This document shows, in pieces, positions 37,791 to 46,939 of a stretch of DNA of 47,476 bases; within the stretch, counting starts at the first letter, position 1; each line of letters opens with the position of its first letter. The stretch comes from Candidatus Electronema sp. (GTDB lineage Bacteria > Desulfobacterota > Desulfobulbia > Desulfobulbales > Desulfobulbaceae). The stretch covers positions 1 to 47,476 of the forward strand of contig JAPEVH010000053.1 of assembly GCA_026645415.1 (NCBI GenBank), given 5' to 3'. The position numbers were made by a program, and so were the translations under genes. Under the pieces are notes generated by a model. The model saw only the letters and a program-made list of their open reading frames with translations, made no database searches and was not told the DNA's origin.

Positions 37791-38213
37791 ATGCAATGTA
37801 GTCGCTGCGGCCATGAGATGCCAACCTATCGCAATCCAGTGCCCACTGTTGATATTATTATTGAACTAAAGCAAGGCATTGTTCTGATTGAACGGAAAAA
37901 TCCGCCGCTTGGCTGGGCATTGCCCGGTGGTTTTGTTGATTATGGTGAAAGCTTTGAGCAGGCCGCAGTGCGTGAAGCCAAGGAGGAAACTGGCTTGGAT
38001 GTTACCTTAATCCGCCAGTTTCATACCTATTCTCATCCTGAGCGAGACAAACGTTTGCACACAGCCTCTACGGTGTTTATTGCCAAAGCTAGTGGAGTGC
38101 CAAAGGGCTTGGACGATGCGTTACAGGCGCAGGTTTTTCAGCAAGACAATTTACCTCTGCTGACCTTTGATCACGCTCAGATTCTGGCTGATTATTTCAG
38201 CGGAACATATTGA
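37791..38213 (+). CDS. Nudix hydrolase
   Basis: A 140-residue Nudix enzyme. The Nudix box starts at G47 with E53, R61, E62, E65, E66 and G68 (pattern Gx5Ex7REUxEExGU), which coordinates the metal for cleaving X-linked diphosphates. The N-terminus has [14 protein letters not shown], half of a zinc-ribbon-like motif. This fits ADP-ribose or NADH pyrophosphatases. The ATG at 37791 is preferred over a long upstream frame that overlaps the HAD gene. The stop overlaps the next start. Confidence 0.88.
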   Translation: MQCSRCGHEMPTYRNPVPTVDIIIELKQGIVLIERKNPPLGWALPGGFVDYGESFEQAAVREAKEETGLDVTLIRQFHTYSHPERDKRLHTASTVFIAKASGVPKGLDDALQAQVFQQDNLPLLTFDHAQILADYFSGTY

Positions 38214-40342
38214 GAAAATTTTATTGCATCCCCCGTATCGACTCGATTTTGTCTTCCCTGCTCTCCTCTTTGTCCGACAGAGGGCGAAATTTGCTGATGC
38301 CGTTCAGTCTCTTTCTCCTTTTTCTTGGTTATTTCGTTTTCAGCACAGGCTGGTACGAAGCAAATAAGCTCATACTGCGCGGACAAGCACCGACAGGTAA
38401 GATTCCGTTGCTTGCGGTACGCTGGGACAACGGCCAAGGCTTCAACAACTATGAGCAGCGGCTTTTTCACCCAAACGTTTTGCCGCAAAACGGACAGGTT
38501 AGCATCACTTTTGGAGCGGCAGGTCGTCGCTATCCAGCCTCTCTCAGCAAAGAAGTGGTTTGCGCAGCAGTGCTGATCGATGGCCGGAAGATCAATTTCC
38601 ATGATCTTGCCGGGCAGCTCGTGAATGCTAATGGTGAACTGCATTTTGGCAAACATGATACCATTTCCTTTGTCGTGCGGGCGCAGTCACATATTGCCTT
38701 TAAATTTCGCACTGACACCAGCTCAGGCGTGGCCTTGATTGAAGTAAACGGAAAAAAAACAGAATATGATCTTTACATGGCCAACGAAGCGGCCAAATTC
38801 AAGCGGCTTGATTTTTGGTTGCTCCAGCCAGATGGTTCTTTCACGGTAGAGACAGAACTGCCACGCTATCCAATCCGTAGGTTGGAAATTGTGAATAGCA
38901 GATTCAATAAACCGCTCCGTCTCACTGCTGCCGAGTTGCACGACAAAAATAAGGTTGTTGATCTGCTGCTGCACAGTCAGGCTGCGATGTTGGGCAGCTT
39001 CAGCATTGATCATCCCTTGCAGGAAATGCGCTCTTTTTTCCAGCCACTCCAGTTTATCCAGCAAATACTCTTTGCCCTGCTCTCGACTTGGCTGCTGATA
39101 TCTTTCATTCGCCTTTACAGGGAAACTGGCAGACTGCGCGGCATTTTTCTGACAGAGAAACGATACTGGTTCTGGCTGATGCTGGCAGGCGGCTTGACCG
39201 TCTTCGGCACTTGGCTGGCCGCGTTCTGGCCCGGCGTGATGTCGGTTGATTCCATGAAAATTTGGCGGGCCGCTATTTTGCCGGATATGTATTTCAATGA
39301 TCATCCCTTGCTTAATGTTTTTCTCTATAAATACCTGTATCATTGTTGGAGCAGCCCCGCCATCGTTCCTATCGCTCAAATTCTGTTGACAAGCCTGCTC
39401 GTAGCGTGGTTCGGCTTTTGGATTTACCGGCAGGGCACTGCATTACCAGTTATCTTGCTCTGGCTGCTTTTTGTTCTCTGTTCAGTGCCTGTAGCAGTAT
39501 ATAATGTCATGCTCTGGAAGGATATTCCTTTTGCCTTACTGGTGGTGCTCTGGGCCTGCATCTTGGTCAAGCTGCGGCATGAAAAAAAACAGCACCAACT
39601 ACATTGGACAAGACAGCGAATCTGCGCCCTGCTACTTTTGGGATTTGCCCTAGGATTTATTCGACATAATGGCTTAGTCTATTTGGCAGTACTGCCTACG
39701 TTGCTGCTCTTGCTCAACCTAGTGCCATTCAAGAAAGCTGTGCCTATTTTTCTGGTACTGCTTCTTGCAACAGGACTTGCTTTTGCAATCCTGCGCAGCA
39801 CCGGCAAAACTACTTTTCTCAGCCAAGAATTGCATGAATACGCCAGTCGTCTGTCAGCGCGAACAATTGCTAATGATAGCGTACGAATATACAAGGACTA
39901 TCTGACCGTGCTGAATATGCGGCAGACTCAGCAACAGTGGGATAAATTTCATCATTATTTTCAAGATCGACAGGCGTGGTGGTTTCTTCGCCTTTCTGGT
40001 TGGTCGGATGTTTATCCGTATCAGAAAGCGGAGGAATACTTTCCAGCTTTGAATCAGGCAGCTATGCAGCTTTACGAAAAAAGCTACCAAAAGCCTTGGA
40101 TTTGGTTGATGTGGAATCCAGTCTGGCTCCTAGCCCTGCTTCCTCTGCTGACCCTGCTTTTCCGCTGGCTGCCCAACACGGCAATACTTGGAGCAGTGCT
40201 GCTTGCGGGTGCGCTGCCTTTAATCTATCTACGGATTTTCAACTGGCGTTATTATTACTTTCTTTATTTCGGCCTGCTCTTCCTGCCCGTCTTTGTCGCC
40301 CTTGATGTCACTCTCCGAAAAAAATGCGTTTCTCGATTATAA
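38210..40342 (+). CDS. Polytopic membrane protein, GT-C/DUF6020-like
   Basis: A 710-residue protein. One helix near residues 30-48 is followed by a beta-rich, probably periplasmic region (about 50-280). The rest contains about nine hydrophobic helices. [15 protein letters not shown] and [14 protein letters not shown] resemble the acidic loop and His-Pro loop of GT-C membrane glycosyltransferases (DUF6020-like). It begins at TTG 38210 overlapping the Nudix stop (TTGA); an ATG at 38297 would remove 29 residues. Its 3' end overlaps the GT2 gene by 19 bp. It likely works with the glycosyltransferases that follow. Confidence 0.65.
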   Translation: MRKFYCIPRIDSILSSLLSSLSDRGRNLLMPFSLFLLFLGYFVFSTGWYEANKLILRGQAPTGKIPLLAVRWDNGQGFNNYEQRLFHPNVLPQNGQVSITFGAAGRRYPASLSKEVVCAAVLIDGRKINFHDLAGQLVNANGELHFGKHDTISFVVRAQSHIAFKFRTDTSSGVALIEVNGKKTEYDLYMANEAAKFKRLDFWLLQPDGSFTVETELPRYPIRRLEIVNSRFNKPLRLTAAELHDKNKVVDLLLHSQAAMLGSFSIDHPLQEMRSFFQPLQFIQQILFALLSTWLLISFIRLYRETGRLRGIFLTEKRYWFWLMLAGGLTVFGTWLAAFWPGVMSVDSMKIWRAAILPDMYFNDHPLLNVFLYKYLYHCWSSPAIVPIAQILLTSLLVAWFGFWIYRQGTALPVILLWLLFVLCSVPVAVYNVMLWKDIPFALLVVLWACILVKLRHEKKQHQLHWTRQRICALLLLGFALGFIRHNGLVYLAVLPTLLLLLNLVPFKKAVPIFLVLLLATGLAFAILRSTGKTTFLSQELHEYASRLSARTIANDSVRIYKDYLTVLNMRQTQQQWDKFHHYFQDRQAWWFLRLSGWSDVYPYQKAEEYFPALNQAAMQLYEKSYQKPWIWLMWNPVWLLALLPLLTLLFRWLPNTAILGAVLLAGALPLIYLRIFNWRYYYFLYFGLLFLPVFVALDVTLRKKCVSRL

Positions 40343-41121
40343 CTCCAAATTACAACGGCGAAAGATTCTTGGAGCAGACTCTGCGTAGTGTGATTAGTCA
40401 AGCAGATGATGGTGTTGAGCTAGAATATATTGTTGTTGATGGCAACAGTACGGATAACTCGCATAAGATTATAGAAAAATATTCTGATCGTCTGGCTAAA
40501 ACAATTATTGAGAAAGATACTGGCCCGGCGAATGCGATCAATAAAGGTCTAGCACTGGCCAGCGGCGATGTTCTTGCTTGGCTGAATGCAGACGATCTCT
40601 ATTATCCAAACACCTTGCGGCGAGTACAGCAGGCTCTGGAAGGCAGGCCAGAGGCGGCCATCTGCTTTGGTGCTTGCCCGATTATTGATACGCAAGGACA
40701 AGAAATCCGGGCTGGAATTACCCGCTTTAAAGAGTTCTTTTATCCCCTGTCCTCCCGCTTCACCTATCAGTGCATCAACTATCTCTCACAGCCTGCCCTT
40801 TTTTTTCGCAGATCAGCTTTTAAAGAGGCTGGGCCGTTACGGGAAAACATGATTGCTGCTTGGGATTATGAATTTATTCTTCGGCTCTGGCGCAGCGGCG
40901 ATGCCGTGCAAGTGTCAGGTGGGCCATTAGCTGCCTTTCGCTGGCATGAACAGTCAATCAGTGGACAGCAGTTTGCCATCCAGTTTCAGGAAGAATATAA
41001 GGCAGCGCAGGACGATGCTGGCCGTTTCAGTCCTCAGACCCTACTCCATTTTTTTGTTCGCTGGGGCATTGTTGGCATTTATTCGCTCATGGCTAGTCGT
41101 CGGAGAAAATCATGCGCATAG
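40324..41121 (+). CDS. Family 2 glycosyltransferase
   Basis: A 265-residue GT-A transferase. The start [22 protein letters not shown] is the nucleotide-sugar site, then VDGNSTDNS, KGLALASGDVLAWLNADD (the DxD-type metal site), and a late acceptor motif with WDYEFILRL. There is no membrane helix. It overlaps both neighbours, by 19 bp upstream and 10 bp downstream. It probably builds a surface polysaccharide. Confidence 0.9.
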   Translation: MRFSIITPNYNGERFLEQTLRSVISQADDGVELEYIVVDGNSTDNSHKIIEKYSDRLAKTIIEKDTGPANAINKGLALASGDVLAWLNADDLYYPNTLRRVQQALEGRPEAAICFGACPIIDTQGQEIRAGITRFKEFFYPLSSRFTYQCINYLSQPALFFRRSAFKEAGPLRENMIAAWDYEFILRLWRSGDAVQVSGGPLAAFRWHEQSISGQQFAIQFQEEYKAAQDDAGRFSPQTLLHFFVRWGIVGIYSLMASRRRKSCA

Positions 41122-42260
41122 GTATAAACACGCTCTTTCTTGTGCCAGGTGATGTGGGCGGCACTGAGGTTTATCTGCGTGAGACCTTAGTAGCGATGGC
41201 AAAACTCGTTGACAACGATACGCTGTTTATCTTCACAAATAGAGAAAACGATCAGCTCTTACGAAGTGATTTAGCGGCCTTTTCCCAAGTTGAATTTCAG
41301 CAAATTCCCTGCAAGGCAGCAGTGCGGCCTTTGCGGATTCTTGCCGAGCAATTCCTACTGCCCTTTGCTGCCCGCAAAGCACAGCTTGATGTGCTCTGGT
41401 CGCCAGGCTATACAGCACCAGCCCTGAGTTTTTCACCACAGGCTGTAACGATCTGCGATTTGCAGTACAAAAGCTATCCTGAAGACATGAGCTGGCTGGA
41501 GCGAATGACTTTAGATTTCTTGGTTAGAACCGCTTGCCGCCGCTGTCAGGCCGTACTGACTATTTCTGAGTTCTCCCGACAGGAGGTCATTCGCTACGGC
41601 TTTGCTCAAGCAGAGAATGTTCATGCCACGCTACTGGGAGTGAGCAGTGATTTTGCCAAGAATACGTTGGCAGCAGATAACGCAGAACAGATTTTACGCC
41701 GCTTGCATGTCCATAGCCCTTTTCTGCTCTGTGTGGCGCACAGCTATCCGCATAAAAATATTGATAAGCTCGTTGATGCCTTTGCTCTGCTTCAAGACGA
41801 AATTCCTCATCACTTGGTATTAGTTGGCAAAGGGCGACGGGGAGAAGAAGCTGTCAGGAAAAGTTTGCTCCAGATCAAAAAGCCAGAGCGAGTCCTGCGC
41901 CTACAGGGGTTAACGGAAGAAGAGTTGTGTACGCTGTATCAGGCAGCAGCAGTCTTTGTTTTGCCCTCTACTTATGAAGGATTTGGCCTTCCTGTAATTG
42001 AAGCTCTGTTGGCCGGATTGCCGACCGTGACTGTACAAGCAGCTTCTCTGCCAGAAGTAGGCGGCGCGGCTGCTTTTTACGTGGACAGCCCACAGCCAGA
42101 GCTTTTAGCCAGCAAAATCAAAGAAGTGCTTCAGCTACCAGAGCAAGAGCTTCGTAATCGGGCCGAGCAGGGCAGGGCGTGGGCTAAAGCATTTACGTGG
42201 CAACGAACTGCGGCCCAGACTTTACAGATTCTACGATTAACAGGAACAGATTATTGTTAA
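41112..42260 (+). CDS. Family 4 glycosyltransferase
   Basis: A 382-residue GT-B transferase. The acceptor domain starts MRIGINTLFLVPGDVGGTEVYL. The donor domain has FLLCVAHSYPHKNIDKLVDAF and the EX7E motif in STYEGFGLPVIEALLAG. The family uses activated sugars such as GDP-mannose and retains the anomeric configuration. Together with gmd it suggests mannose- or deoxymannose-derived polysaccharide, but the actual sugar is not known. Confidence 0.9.
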   Translation: MRIGINTLFLVPGDVGGTEVYLRETLVAMAKLVDNDTLFIFTNRENDQLLRSDLAAFSQVEFQQIPCKAAVRPLRILAEQFLLPFAARKAQLDVLWSPGYTAPALSFSPQAVTICDLQYKSYPEDMSWLERMTLDFLVRTACRRCQAVLTISEFSRQEVIRYGFAQAENVHATLLGVSSDFAKNTLAADNAEQILRRLHVHSPFLLCVAHSYPHKNIDKLVDAFALLQDEIPHHLVLVGKGRRGEEAVRKSLLQIKKPERVLRLQGLTEEELCTLYQAAAVFVLPSTYEGFGLPVIEALLAGLPTVTVQAASLPEVGGAAAFYVDSPQPELLASKIKEVLQLPEQELRNRAEQGRAWAKAFTWQRTAAQTLQILRLTGTDYC

Positions 42261-42860
42261 ATGATGAAAGCAATAGCATATAAAGAATATAAATATCTTA
42301 TTCTTTCCGATTTATATCGAATTACTGGGAAAGTAGGCTTTGGACTGCTCTTACGTGAAATAGTATTTGGTGAATCCTATAAATATCTCTTCTGGATGCG
42401 AACCTGCCGCTATACGGTAGCAAATAATTTATTGAAATATACAATCTATCCGTTTAGTAGGTGCATTCTTACCCGTTTAACCTATAAATTTGGCATAGCA
42501 ATTCCTCTTTTTACAGAGATCGGCAGCGGTTTTTATATAGGGCACTTTGGAGGAATCGTTATCAGTCATGAGGCCAGAATAGGTAAAAATTGTAATATCT
42601 CGCAAGGAGTGACCATTGGACAAGCAAATCGAGGTAAAAACAAAGGCTGTCCGCAACTAGGGGATAATGTGTACATAGGTCCCGGCGCAAAAATTATTGG
42701 GGCTATTAGAATTGGTAATAATGTGGCCATTGGTGCTAACAGTGTTGTAACCAAAGACATACCAGATAACTCAGTTGTGGTTGGCATCCCAAGCAAAGTG
42801 ATTTCCAGCCAAGGTTCGCTTGGTTATGTTAACCGGACTGATTACAATGATAAAATTTAA
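42261..42860 (+). CDS. Hexapeptide-repeat acetyltransferase (serine acetyltransferase-like)
   Basis: A 199-residue protein. The N-terminal 75 residues are helical (EYKYLILSDLYRITGKVGF). Hexapeptide repeats follow from about residue 85: GIVISHEARIGKNCNISQGVTIG, then GDNVYIGPGAKIIGAIRIGNNVAIGANSVVTKDIPDNSVVVG. It resembles serine acetyltransferases of capsule clusters that modify sugars. Its start directly follows the GT4 stop. Its codon use is more AT-rich than the genes either side, which suggests separate origin. Confidence 0.85.
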   Translation: MMKAIAYKEYKYLILSDLYRITGKVGFGLLLREIVFGESYKYLFWMRTCRYTVANNLLKYTIYPFSRCILTRLTYKFGIAIPLFTEIGSGFYIGHFGGIVISHEARIGKNCNISQGVTIGQANRGKNKGCPQLGDNVYIGPGAKIIGAIRIGNNVAIGANSVVTKDIPDNSVVVGIPSKVISSQGSLGYVNRTDYNDKI

Positions 42861-42866
42861 TGAGTT

Positions 42867-43832
42867 ATGAAAACAGCTCTCATCAGTGGTGCTTCAGGAC
42901 AAGATGGTGCCTATCTCGCGCAACTGCTGCTAGAGAAGGGCTATACAGTTTATGGTGCATCTCGTGATGCCCAGACCTGTGCCTTTGCCAATCTGCAACG
43001 ACTAGGAATCAGAAATCAGGTGCAGACGCTGTCCTTAGCAGTCACTGATTTTCGCAGTGTGCTGCACGGGTTACAGGAAACAAAGCCGGACGAGGTGTAT
43101 AATCTTGCGGGCCAGAGTTCCGTTGGTCTGTCTTTTGAACAACCGGTAGAAACTTTGGAGAGCATCAGCACCGCAGCTCTGAATTTTCTTGAGGCTATCC
43201 GTTTCACTGGGCGGCAAATCAGGTTTTATAATGCTGGCTCAAGCGAATGCTTTGGTGATACTGGCGACAAGGCAGCACACGAAGAAACACCCTTCCGGCC
43301 CCGCAGTCCTTATGCAGTGGCCAAGGCTTCTGCCCATTGGATTGTGGCTAATTACCGAGAAGCCTACAACCTGTTTGCCTGTACTGGCATTCTCTTTAAC
43401 CATGAATCACCGCTGCGGCCTGCACGTTTTGTCACAGGCAAGATTATTAGTACAGCCTGTCGGATTGCTGCGGGGAGCCAAGAAACGCTGTTCTTAGGCA
43501 ATATGGACATCCGGCGCGACTGGGGCTGGGCACCAGAATATGTACAAGCCATGTGGCTAATGCTTCAGCAAGCAACGCCACAAGATTACGTCATTGCCAC
43601 TGGTCACAGTCATTCGCTGGAAGATTTTGTTCGCTTGGCCTTTGAGGAGCTGGGGCTAGACTGGCGCGAGCACGTCGTTGCTGATACAAAGCTACTTCGC
43701 CCAACTGACATCCGCGAAGGCCGCGCTAATCCGGCCAAAGCAGAACAGGACTTAGGCTGGAGAGCTACCTTCCAGCTCAAGGATGTGGTGCGGGAAATGA
43801 TCAGGGCCGAGCAGGAGAAGTGGCAGCCATAA
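42867..43832 (+). CDS. gmd: GDP-mannose 4,6-dehydratase
   Basis: A 321-residue short-chain dehydrogenase that converts GDP-mannose to GDP-4-keto-6-deoxymannose, the precursor of fucose and rhamnose sugars. The NADP-binding motif is GASGQDGAYL (8-17), the active site is the SSE segment near 125 and the Tyr-x3-Lys pair Y149-K153. The end has LLRPTDIREGRANPAKAEQDLGW, the family signature. The next step (reductase) is not in the window. It closes the polysaccharide set. Confidence 0.93.
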   Translation: MKTALISGASGQDGAYLAQLLLEKGYTVYGASRDAQTCAFANLQRLGIRNQVQTLSLAVTDFRSVLHGLQETKPDEVYNLAGQSSVGLSFEQPVETLESISTAALNFLEAIRFTGRQIRFYNAGSSECFGDTGDKAAHEETPFRPRSPYAVAKASAHWIVANYREAYNLFACTGILFNHESPLRPARFVTGKIISTACRIAAGSQETLFLGNMDIRRDWGWAPEYVQAMWLMLQQATPQDYVIATGHSHSLEDFVRLAFEELGLDWREHVVADTKLLRPTDIREGRANPAKAEQDLGWRATFQLKDVVREMIRAEQEKWQP

Positions 43833-43837
43833 AATCA

Positions 43838-44518
43838 TTAGTAGGGCCGCTGTCCTTCAACATTACCTGGTGGGCTATAATGACAGACCCAGATCTGTTT
43901 TTTACTAGGGCAGACTGAGATAGCACAACCTACCTCGGTTGTTTGTTTCCAGATAATTTGGGTATAATGCCCACAAAGGCAGTCCTCCACACAACTATTC
44001 GTGGCATAGTCATAATCGTTGATTTCACTGGCCCAGCCATCAACGATCTCTGCAATTGTTTTCCTCTGTATTTCCGACCTTCCGTCTGACCAACAAATAG
44101 CAGCAGCTTGAAAGATGTTTTCACCATAGCCACTATGACTGTGCTGGATCAGACAGCCGCCACTGCTGCTTAAGTAATCAGCCCACTGCTGCGCTGTTTG
44201 TGCGAGATGCTCCGACCATTTGAGTGGAGGCGCAGCAACCGCTTTTCGCCAGCGGTTATGAGCAGCAAGCACGGCTGCTGGATTAAGAGGGCCACCTTTC
44301 ACCTGACAATTCGAGTTCCTAGGATTAACATACGCTTCTTGATCGGGATAGTCTGCTGGATACTGCTCCTCTTCAACAAATGTTGTGTCATCTTCTTCCT
44401 CTTGGTACGTGCTCTCAACAGACCGATGCGAACCAGCCATTGTTGAACGACTGCACAGCGTGAAGAAAAAGAGCACAAAGAAGAGTGTCTTCTTGTGAGA
44501 ATAGAATGAAATGGACAT
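43838..44518 (-). CDS. Secreted CAP-domain (SCP/PR-1-like) protein
   Basis: A 226-residue exported protein with a signal peptide (about 1-28). An acidic Glu/Asp-rich segment follows, then a CAP domain (about 75-226). The domain motifs are AAHNRWRKAVAAPPLKWSEHLA, HSGYGENI, GHYTQIIWKQTTEVGCAI and VCHYSPPGN. Cysteines are numerous, suggesting disulfides, including a CVEDCLCGHY stretch. Bacterial CAP proteins may bind lipids or act in the cell envelope. It is convergent with gmd. Confidence 0.88.
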   Translation of the reverse strand: MSISFYSHKKTLFFVLFFFTLCSRSTMAGSHRSVESTYQEEEDDTTFVEEEQYPADYPDQEAYVNPRNSNCQVKGGPLNPAAVLAAHNRWRKAVAAPPLKWSEHLAQTAQQWADYLSSSGGCLIQHSHSGYGENIFQAAAICWSDGRSEIQRKTIAEIVDGWASEINDYDYATNSCVEDCLCGHYTQIIWKQTTEVGCAISVCPSKKQIWVCHYSPPGNVEGQRPY

Positions 44519-44727
44519 GATAAGCGAATCGCCTTGAGGGTGCTGAATGAGCGAACTTACATTTCCTACGCTGGACGTTATAAGTTCCTGTATCTACATT
44601 TCAGATCATACCTGATCAGCTTTCTTTTCACTACTATCTCTTGTTGGTATTGTTTGTCAAAGCCATATAAGGCCATGAAGCAATCATCTCTATAAAATAA
44701 CGGAACGACCGAAGCCCTCAGTATTAT

Positions 44728-44756
44728 TTGACACCTAACAACACACATGATACTGT
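44728..44756 (+). promoter_or_regulatory. Promoter of the vapBC operon with flanking inverted repeat
   Basis: -35 TTGACA (44728-44733), a 17-bp spacer and -10 TACTGT (44751-44756). acacat (44743-44748) and atgtgt (44765-44770) form an inverted repeat around the -10, a possible VapB operator. Confidence 0.65.
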
Positions 44757-44795
44757 GTAAACAGATGTGTATGTATGAATTTCAGGGAGGATATT

Positions 44796-44993
44796 ATGGC
44801 CACAAATCTTGCTATAGACATGGAACTGCTTGAAGAAGCGCGGGAGCTTGGTCAGCTTCGTACCAAAAAAGAGACGGTCAATTTGGCCTTAAAAGAATTT
44901 GTAAATCGACGCAGACAGATCGAGATCACGAAACTCTTCGGTACCATGGAAACTGATCCCGACTATGACTACAAGAAGGCAAGGTATCGATGA
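44796..44993 (+). CDS. vapB: VapB-type antitoxin
   Basis: A 65-residue protein. ATNLAIDMELLEEARELG, then KKETVNLALKEFV is the pattern of short VapB/DUF2191 antitoxins with a ribbon-helix-helix DNA-binding start. The C-terminal tail DYDYKKARYR would bind the toxin. The start at 44796 follows gggagg. Its stop overlaps the toxin start (ATGA). It should neutralise VapC and repress its own promoter. Confidence 0.85.
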   Translation: MATNLAIDMELLEEARELGQLRTKKETVNLALKEFVNRRRQIEITKLFGTMETDPDYDYKKARYR

Positions 44994-45412
44994 AAGTTGT
45001 CGTTGATACGGCAGTCTGGTCTTTAGCACTGCGGCGGACCGAGCCGGATAAAAATGTCTGCCAAGAGCTGACTCAGCTGATTGAGGAGCAGCGGGTTCTC
45101 CTGCTGGGACCAGTTCGGCAGGAAATTCTTTCTGGGTATTCAGAAAAGAGTAAATTTGAACTGTTGCGGAGCCATCTGAGTTGCTTTGCCAATGAACCCA
45201 TCCTAGATGAGGATTACATCAAGGCAGCTGAGTATCACAACCTTTGCCGACGCAGAGGCATACAGGGTTCACACACTGATTTTCTCATCTGTTCCTGCGC
45301 CTTCCGTCTTCAGGCGGCAATTTACACCTTGGACCAAGATTTCCAGCAGTACAGCAAAGTCCTTCCCGTTTTTCTGCATCAAGAGCGTCGAAGCATGGGA
45401 CATTCATGTTGA
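44990..45412 (+). CDS. vapC: VapC-type PIN-domain toxin
   Basis: A 140-residue PIN-domain ribonuclease. The acidic metal ligands expected of the family are D6 (VVVDTAVW), E45 (VRQEIL), D97 (SHTDFLI) and D115 (YTLDQDF). VapC toxins cut tRNA or rRNA. All four acidic residues are present, so it should be active. It starts inside the antitoxin stop (ATGA overlap). The region after it is decayed. Confidence 0.87.
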   Translation: MKVVVDTAVWSLALRRTEPDKNVCQELTQLIEEQRVLLLGPVRQEILSGYSEKSKFELLRSHLSCFANEPILDEDYIKAAEYHNLCRRRGIQGSHTDFLICSCAFRLQAAIYTLDQDFQQYSKVLPVFLHQERRSMGHSC

Positions 45413-45728
45413 GAACGCTTCGGCCTGTGCGGATCCGAATGCCGGGCAGCGCGGCCATGCCGTCGCCCTTTCCAACCTGAAGGCCATTTTCCCGGATATT
45501 GAGCAGCTTATTCGGATGGCTATCGCAGCCCCTTGTCTGAACCCTACCAAGAAAAGAGATTGCCCCAGCCCGCCGCCGTGCTGAATTGGCCAATGAACTC
45601 CGCACCCTGTTGTGGCTGGAGCAATGCCTTCCCGTATTTGGCTCAACTGCTGATTGCCGTTGTTGTTTCCCGCTCTTTCTGTTAAGGAGAGCGAACCACA
45701 ACGCAACTACAGGAGGCCAGAACCAGCC
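45413..45728 (+). pseudogene. Decayed coding sequence between vapC and the ATPase
   Basis: No intact gene fits here, but two short frames look coding. One reads HVENASACADPNAGQRGH then ALSNLKAIFPDIEQLIRMAI (about 45413-45530). The other, in a different frame, reads RRRAELANELRTLLWLEQC (about 45567-45625). Codon use is GC-rich like the next gene. The first has the flavour of an effector-associated (EAD-like) helical domain, but that is a guess. I read it as a frameshifted remnant. Confidence 0.4.
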
Positions 45729-46790
45729 ATGACTCTATCCAGAACCCCGCGTCCCGCCTGCCCCTTTGTCACTGGGCAGAAGATTAAAGACCCGCGCTGC
45801 TTTGTTGGGCGCAAGGAGGAACTGCGCTTCCTGACTGACCGGATGAATGGCAGCCAGCCAGAAAGCGTCAATGTGGTTGGCGGGCGGCTGTCCGGCAAGT
45901 CCTCTCTGCTTTGGCACTTTGCCCAGACGTGGGAACAGCGGGTGCCGAATCCGGCCCGCTTTGTTGTTGCCTATCTCAGCCTGCGGTTCAAACCCAAGAA
46001 CGAGGCCGATTTTTATCAGGCTTTGGCTAAAGCCCTATGTAAGCTGCCTGTTATTGAGCAGAACGAGCCGCTGCGCTCTGCCTTGGCTGCTTTCTCCGGC
46101 GGAAGCAGTGAGTTCGCTGATGTGCTGAACCTGCTGGACAGCCACAGCCTGCTGCCGGTCTTCTGTCTGGATGACTTCGAGAAGCTGTTCGATCATCTGG
46201 AAGCACTGAACAAGGACTTCTACGACCGGCTGCGCGGCCTGATGAGCACCAACAAGATGATGCTGATCATTGCCACCCGGCAGACGCTCAAGTTCTACGG
46301 CGAGGAGCATCAGCTCAAATCTGCCTTCTTCAACATGGGCAAGCTCTGCGAGCTGAAGGAGTTCCCCGATGACGAGGCAGAAGAGCTGCTCCTGCTGCCT
46401 GATCCGGCTGCGCCTGCTTTGGAGGCGGATGATCGGCGGCTGGCCCGAAGCTGGGGCGGCAAGCAGCCGCACCGGCTTCAGCTTGCTGCCTTGTATTTGT
46501 TTGAAGCGCACCGGGACGGCAAAAGCCACGCTTGGGCCAAGCGGAAGTTCAAAGCGCAGCTCGGCCAGACTAAGCCGGACAGCGTCTTGACCAGCCCGCT
46601 AAGGCTGGTGCTGCGGGATCACCGCTGCCTGCTGGGGCAGATAGCTGAGGACTATGACAAATATAAGAAAGTGCTGCTGCTGTTCGGCCTAGTGCTTGCG
46701 TTGTTTGACAGGCTGTACACCCTGCTGACCGGGAAAATGCCGCTTTGCACCGCGTTTGATTGGCTGCTGAAGCTGATCGGAGCAAAGTAA
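45729..46790 (+). CDS. STAND/AAA-type ATPase with C-terminal membrane segment
   Basis: A 353-residue P-loop NTPase. FVGRKEELRFL leads into Walker A GGRLSGKSS (about 50-60). Walker B is VFCLDDFEKL, with IIATRQTL as a sensor-like segment. The C-terminal region has a helical domain (AHRDGKSHAWAKRKF) and a hydrophobic stretch (KVLLLFGLVLALFDRLYTLL) that may be a membrane helix. It resembles AAA_16 or novel-STAND NTPases of conflict and signalling systems. The start follows aggagg with a 12-base gap. Neighbouring fragments and repeats suggest a damaged or rearranged locus. Confidence 0.72.
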   Translation: MTLSRTPRPACPFVTGQKIKDPRCFVGRKEELRFLTDRMNGSQPESVNVVGGRLSGKSSLLWHFAQTWEQRVPNPARFVVAYLSLRFKPKNEADFYQALAKALCKLPVIEQNEPLRSALAAFSGGSSEFADVLNLLDSHSLLPVFCLDDFEKLFDHLEALNKDFYDRLRGLMSTNKMMLIIATRQTLKFYGEEHQLKSAFFNMGKLCELKEFPDDEAEELLLLPDPAAPALEADDRRLARSWGGKQPHRLQLAALYLFEAHRDGKSHAWAKRKFKAQLGQTKPDSVLTSPLRLVLRDHRCLLGQIAEDYDKYKKVLLLFGLVLALFDRLYTLLTGKMPLCTAFDWLLKLIGAK

Positions 46791-46840
46791 GGACGGATTA
46801 CCAGTGCTCCCATTCACAGGCTCCTAATATGAGGAGGCTC

Positions 46841-46876
46841 ATACGGACAGACATGGGAGGCGCATGTCTGTCGTAT
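46841..46876. repeat. Long inverted repeat (14-bp stem with one bulge)
   Basis: atacggacagacatg (46841-46855) pairs with catgtctgtcgtat (46863-46876) around a seven-base loop, with one unpaired G. No T run follows, so it is not a typical terminator. It lies 50 bp after the ATPase gene. Confidence 0.7.
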
Positions 46877-46939
46877 AGCCGGAGCATCATAAAGTGACGA
46901 ATCATCCCGCTTCGGCTGCATACAAGCAGAGATGTCCTG

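Noticed and set aside
45285-45701. 138-residue minus-strand frame across the vapC end and decayed region
   Set aside because: Composition looks like a GC-rich shadow (many Arg, Gly and Ser), with no ribosome site and no family resemblance.
46035-46529. 164-residue minus-strand frame inside the ATPase gene
   Set aside because: It is opposite a gene with intact Walker motifs, and GC-rich sequence gives long chance frames.
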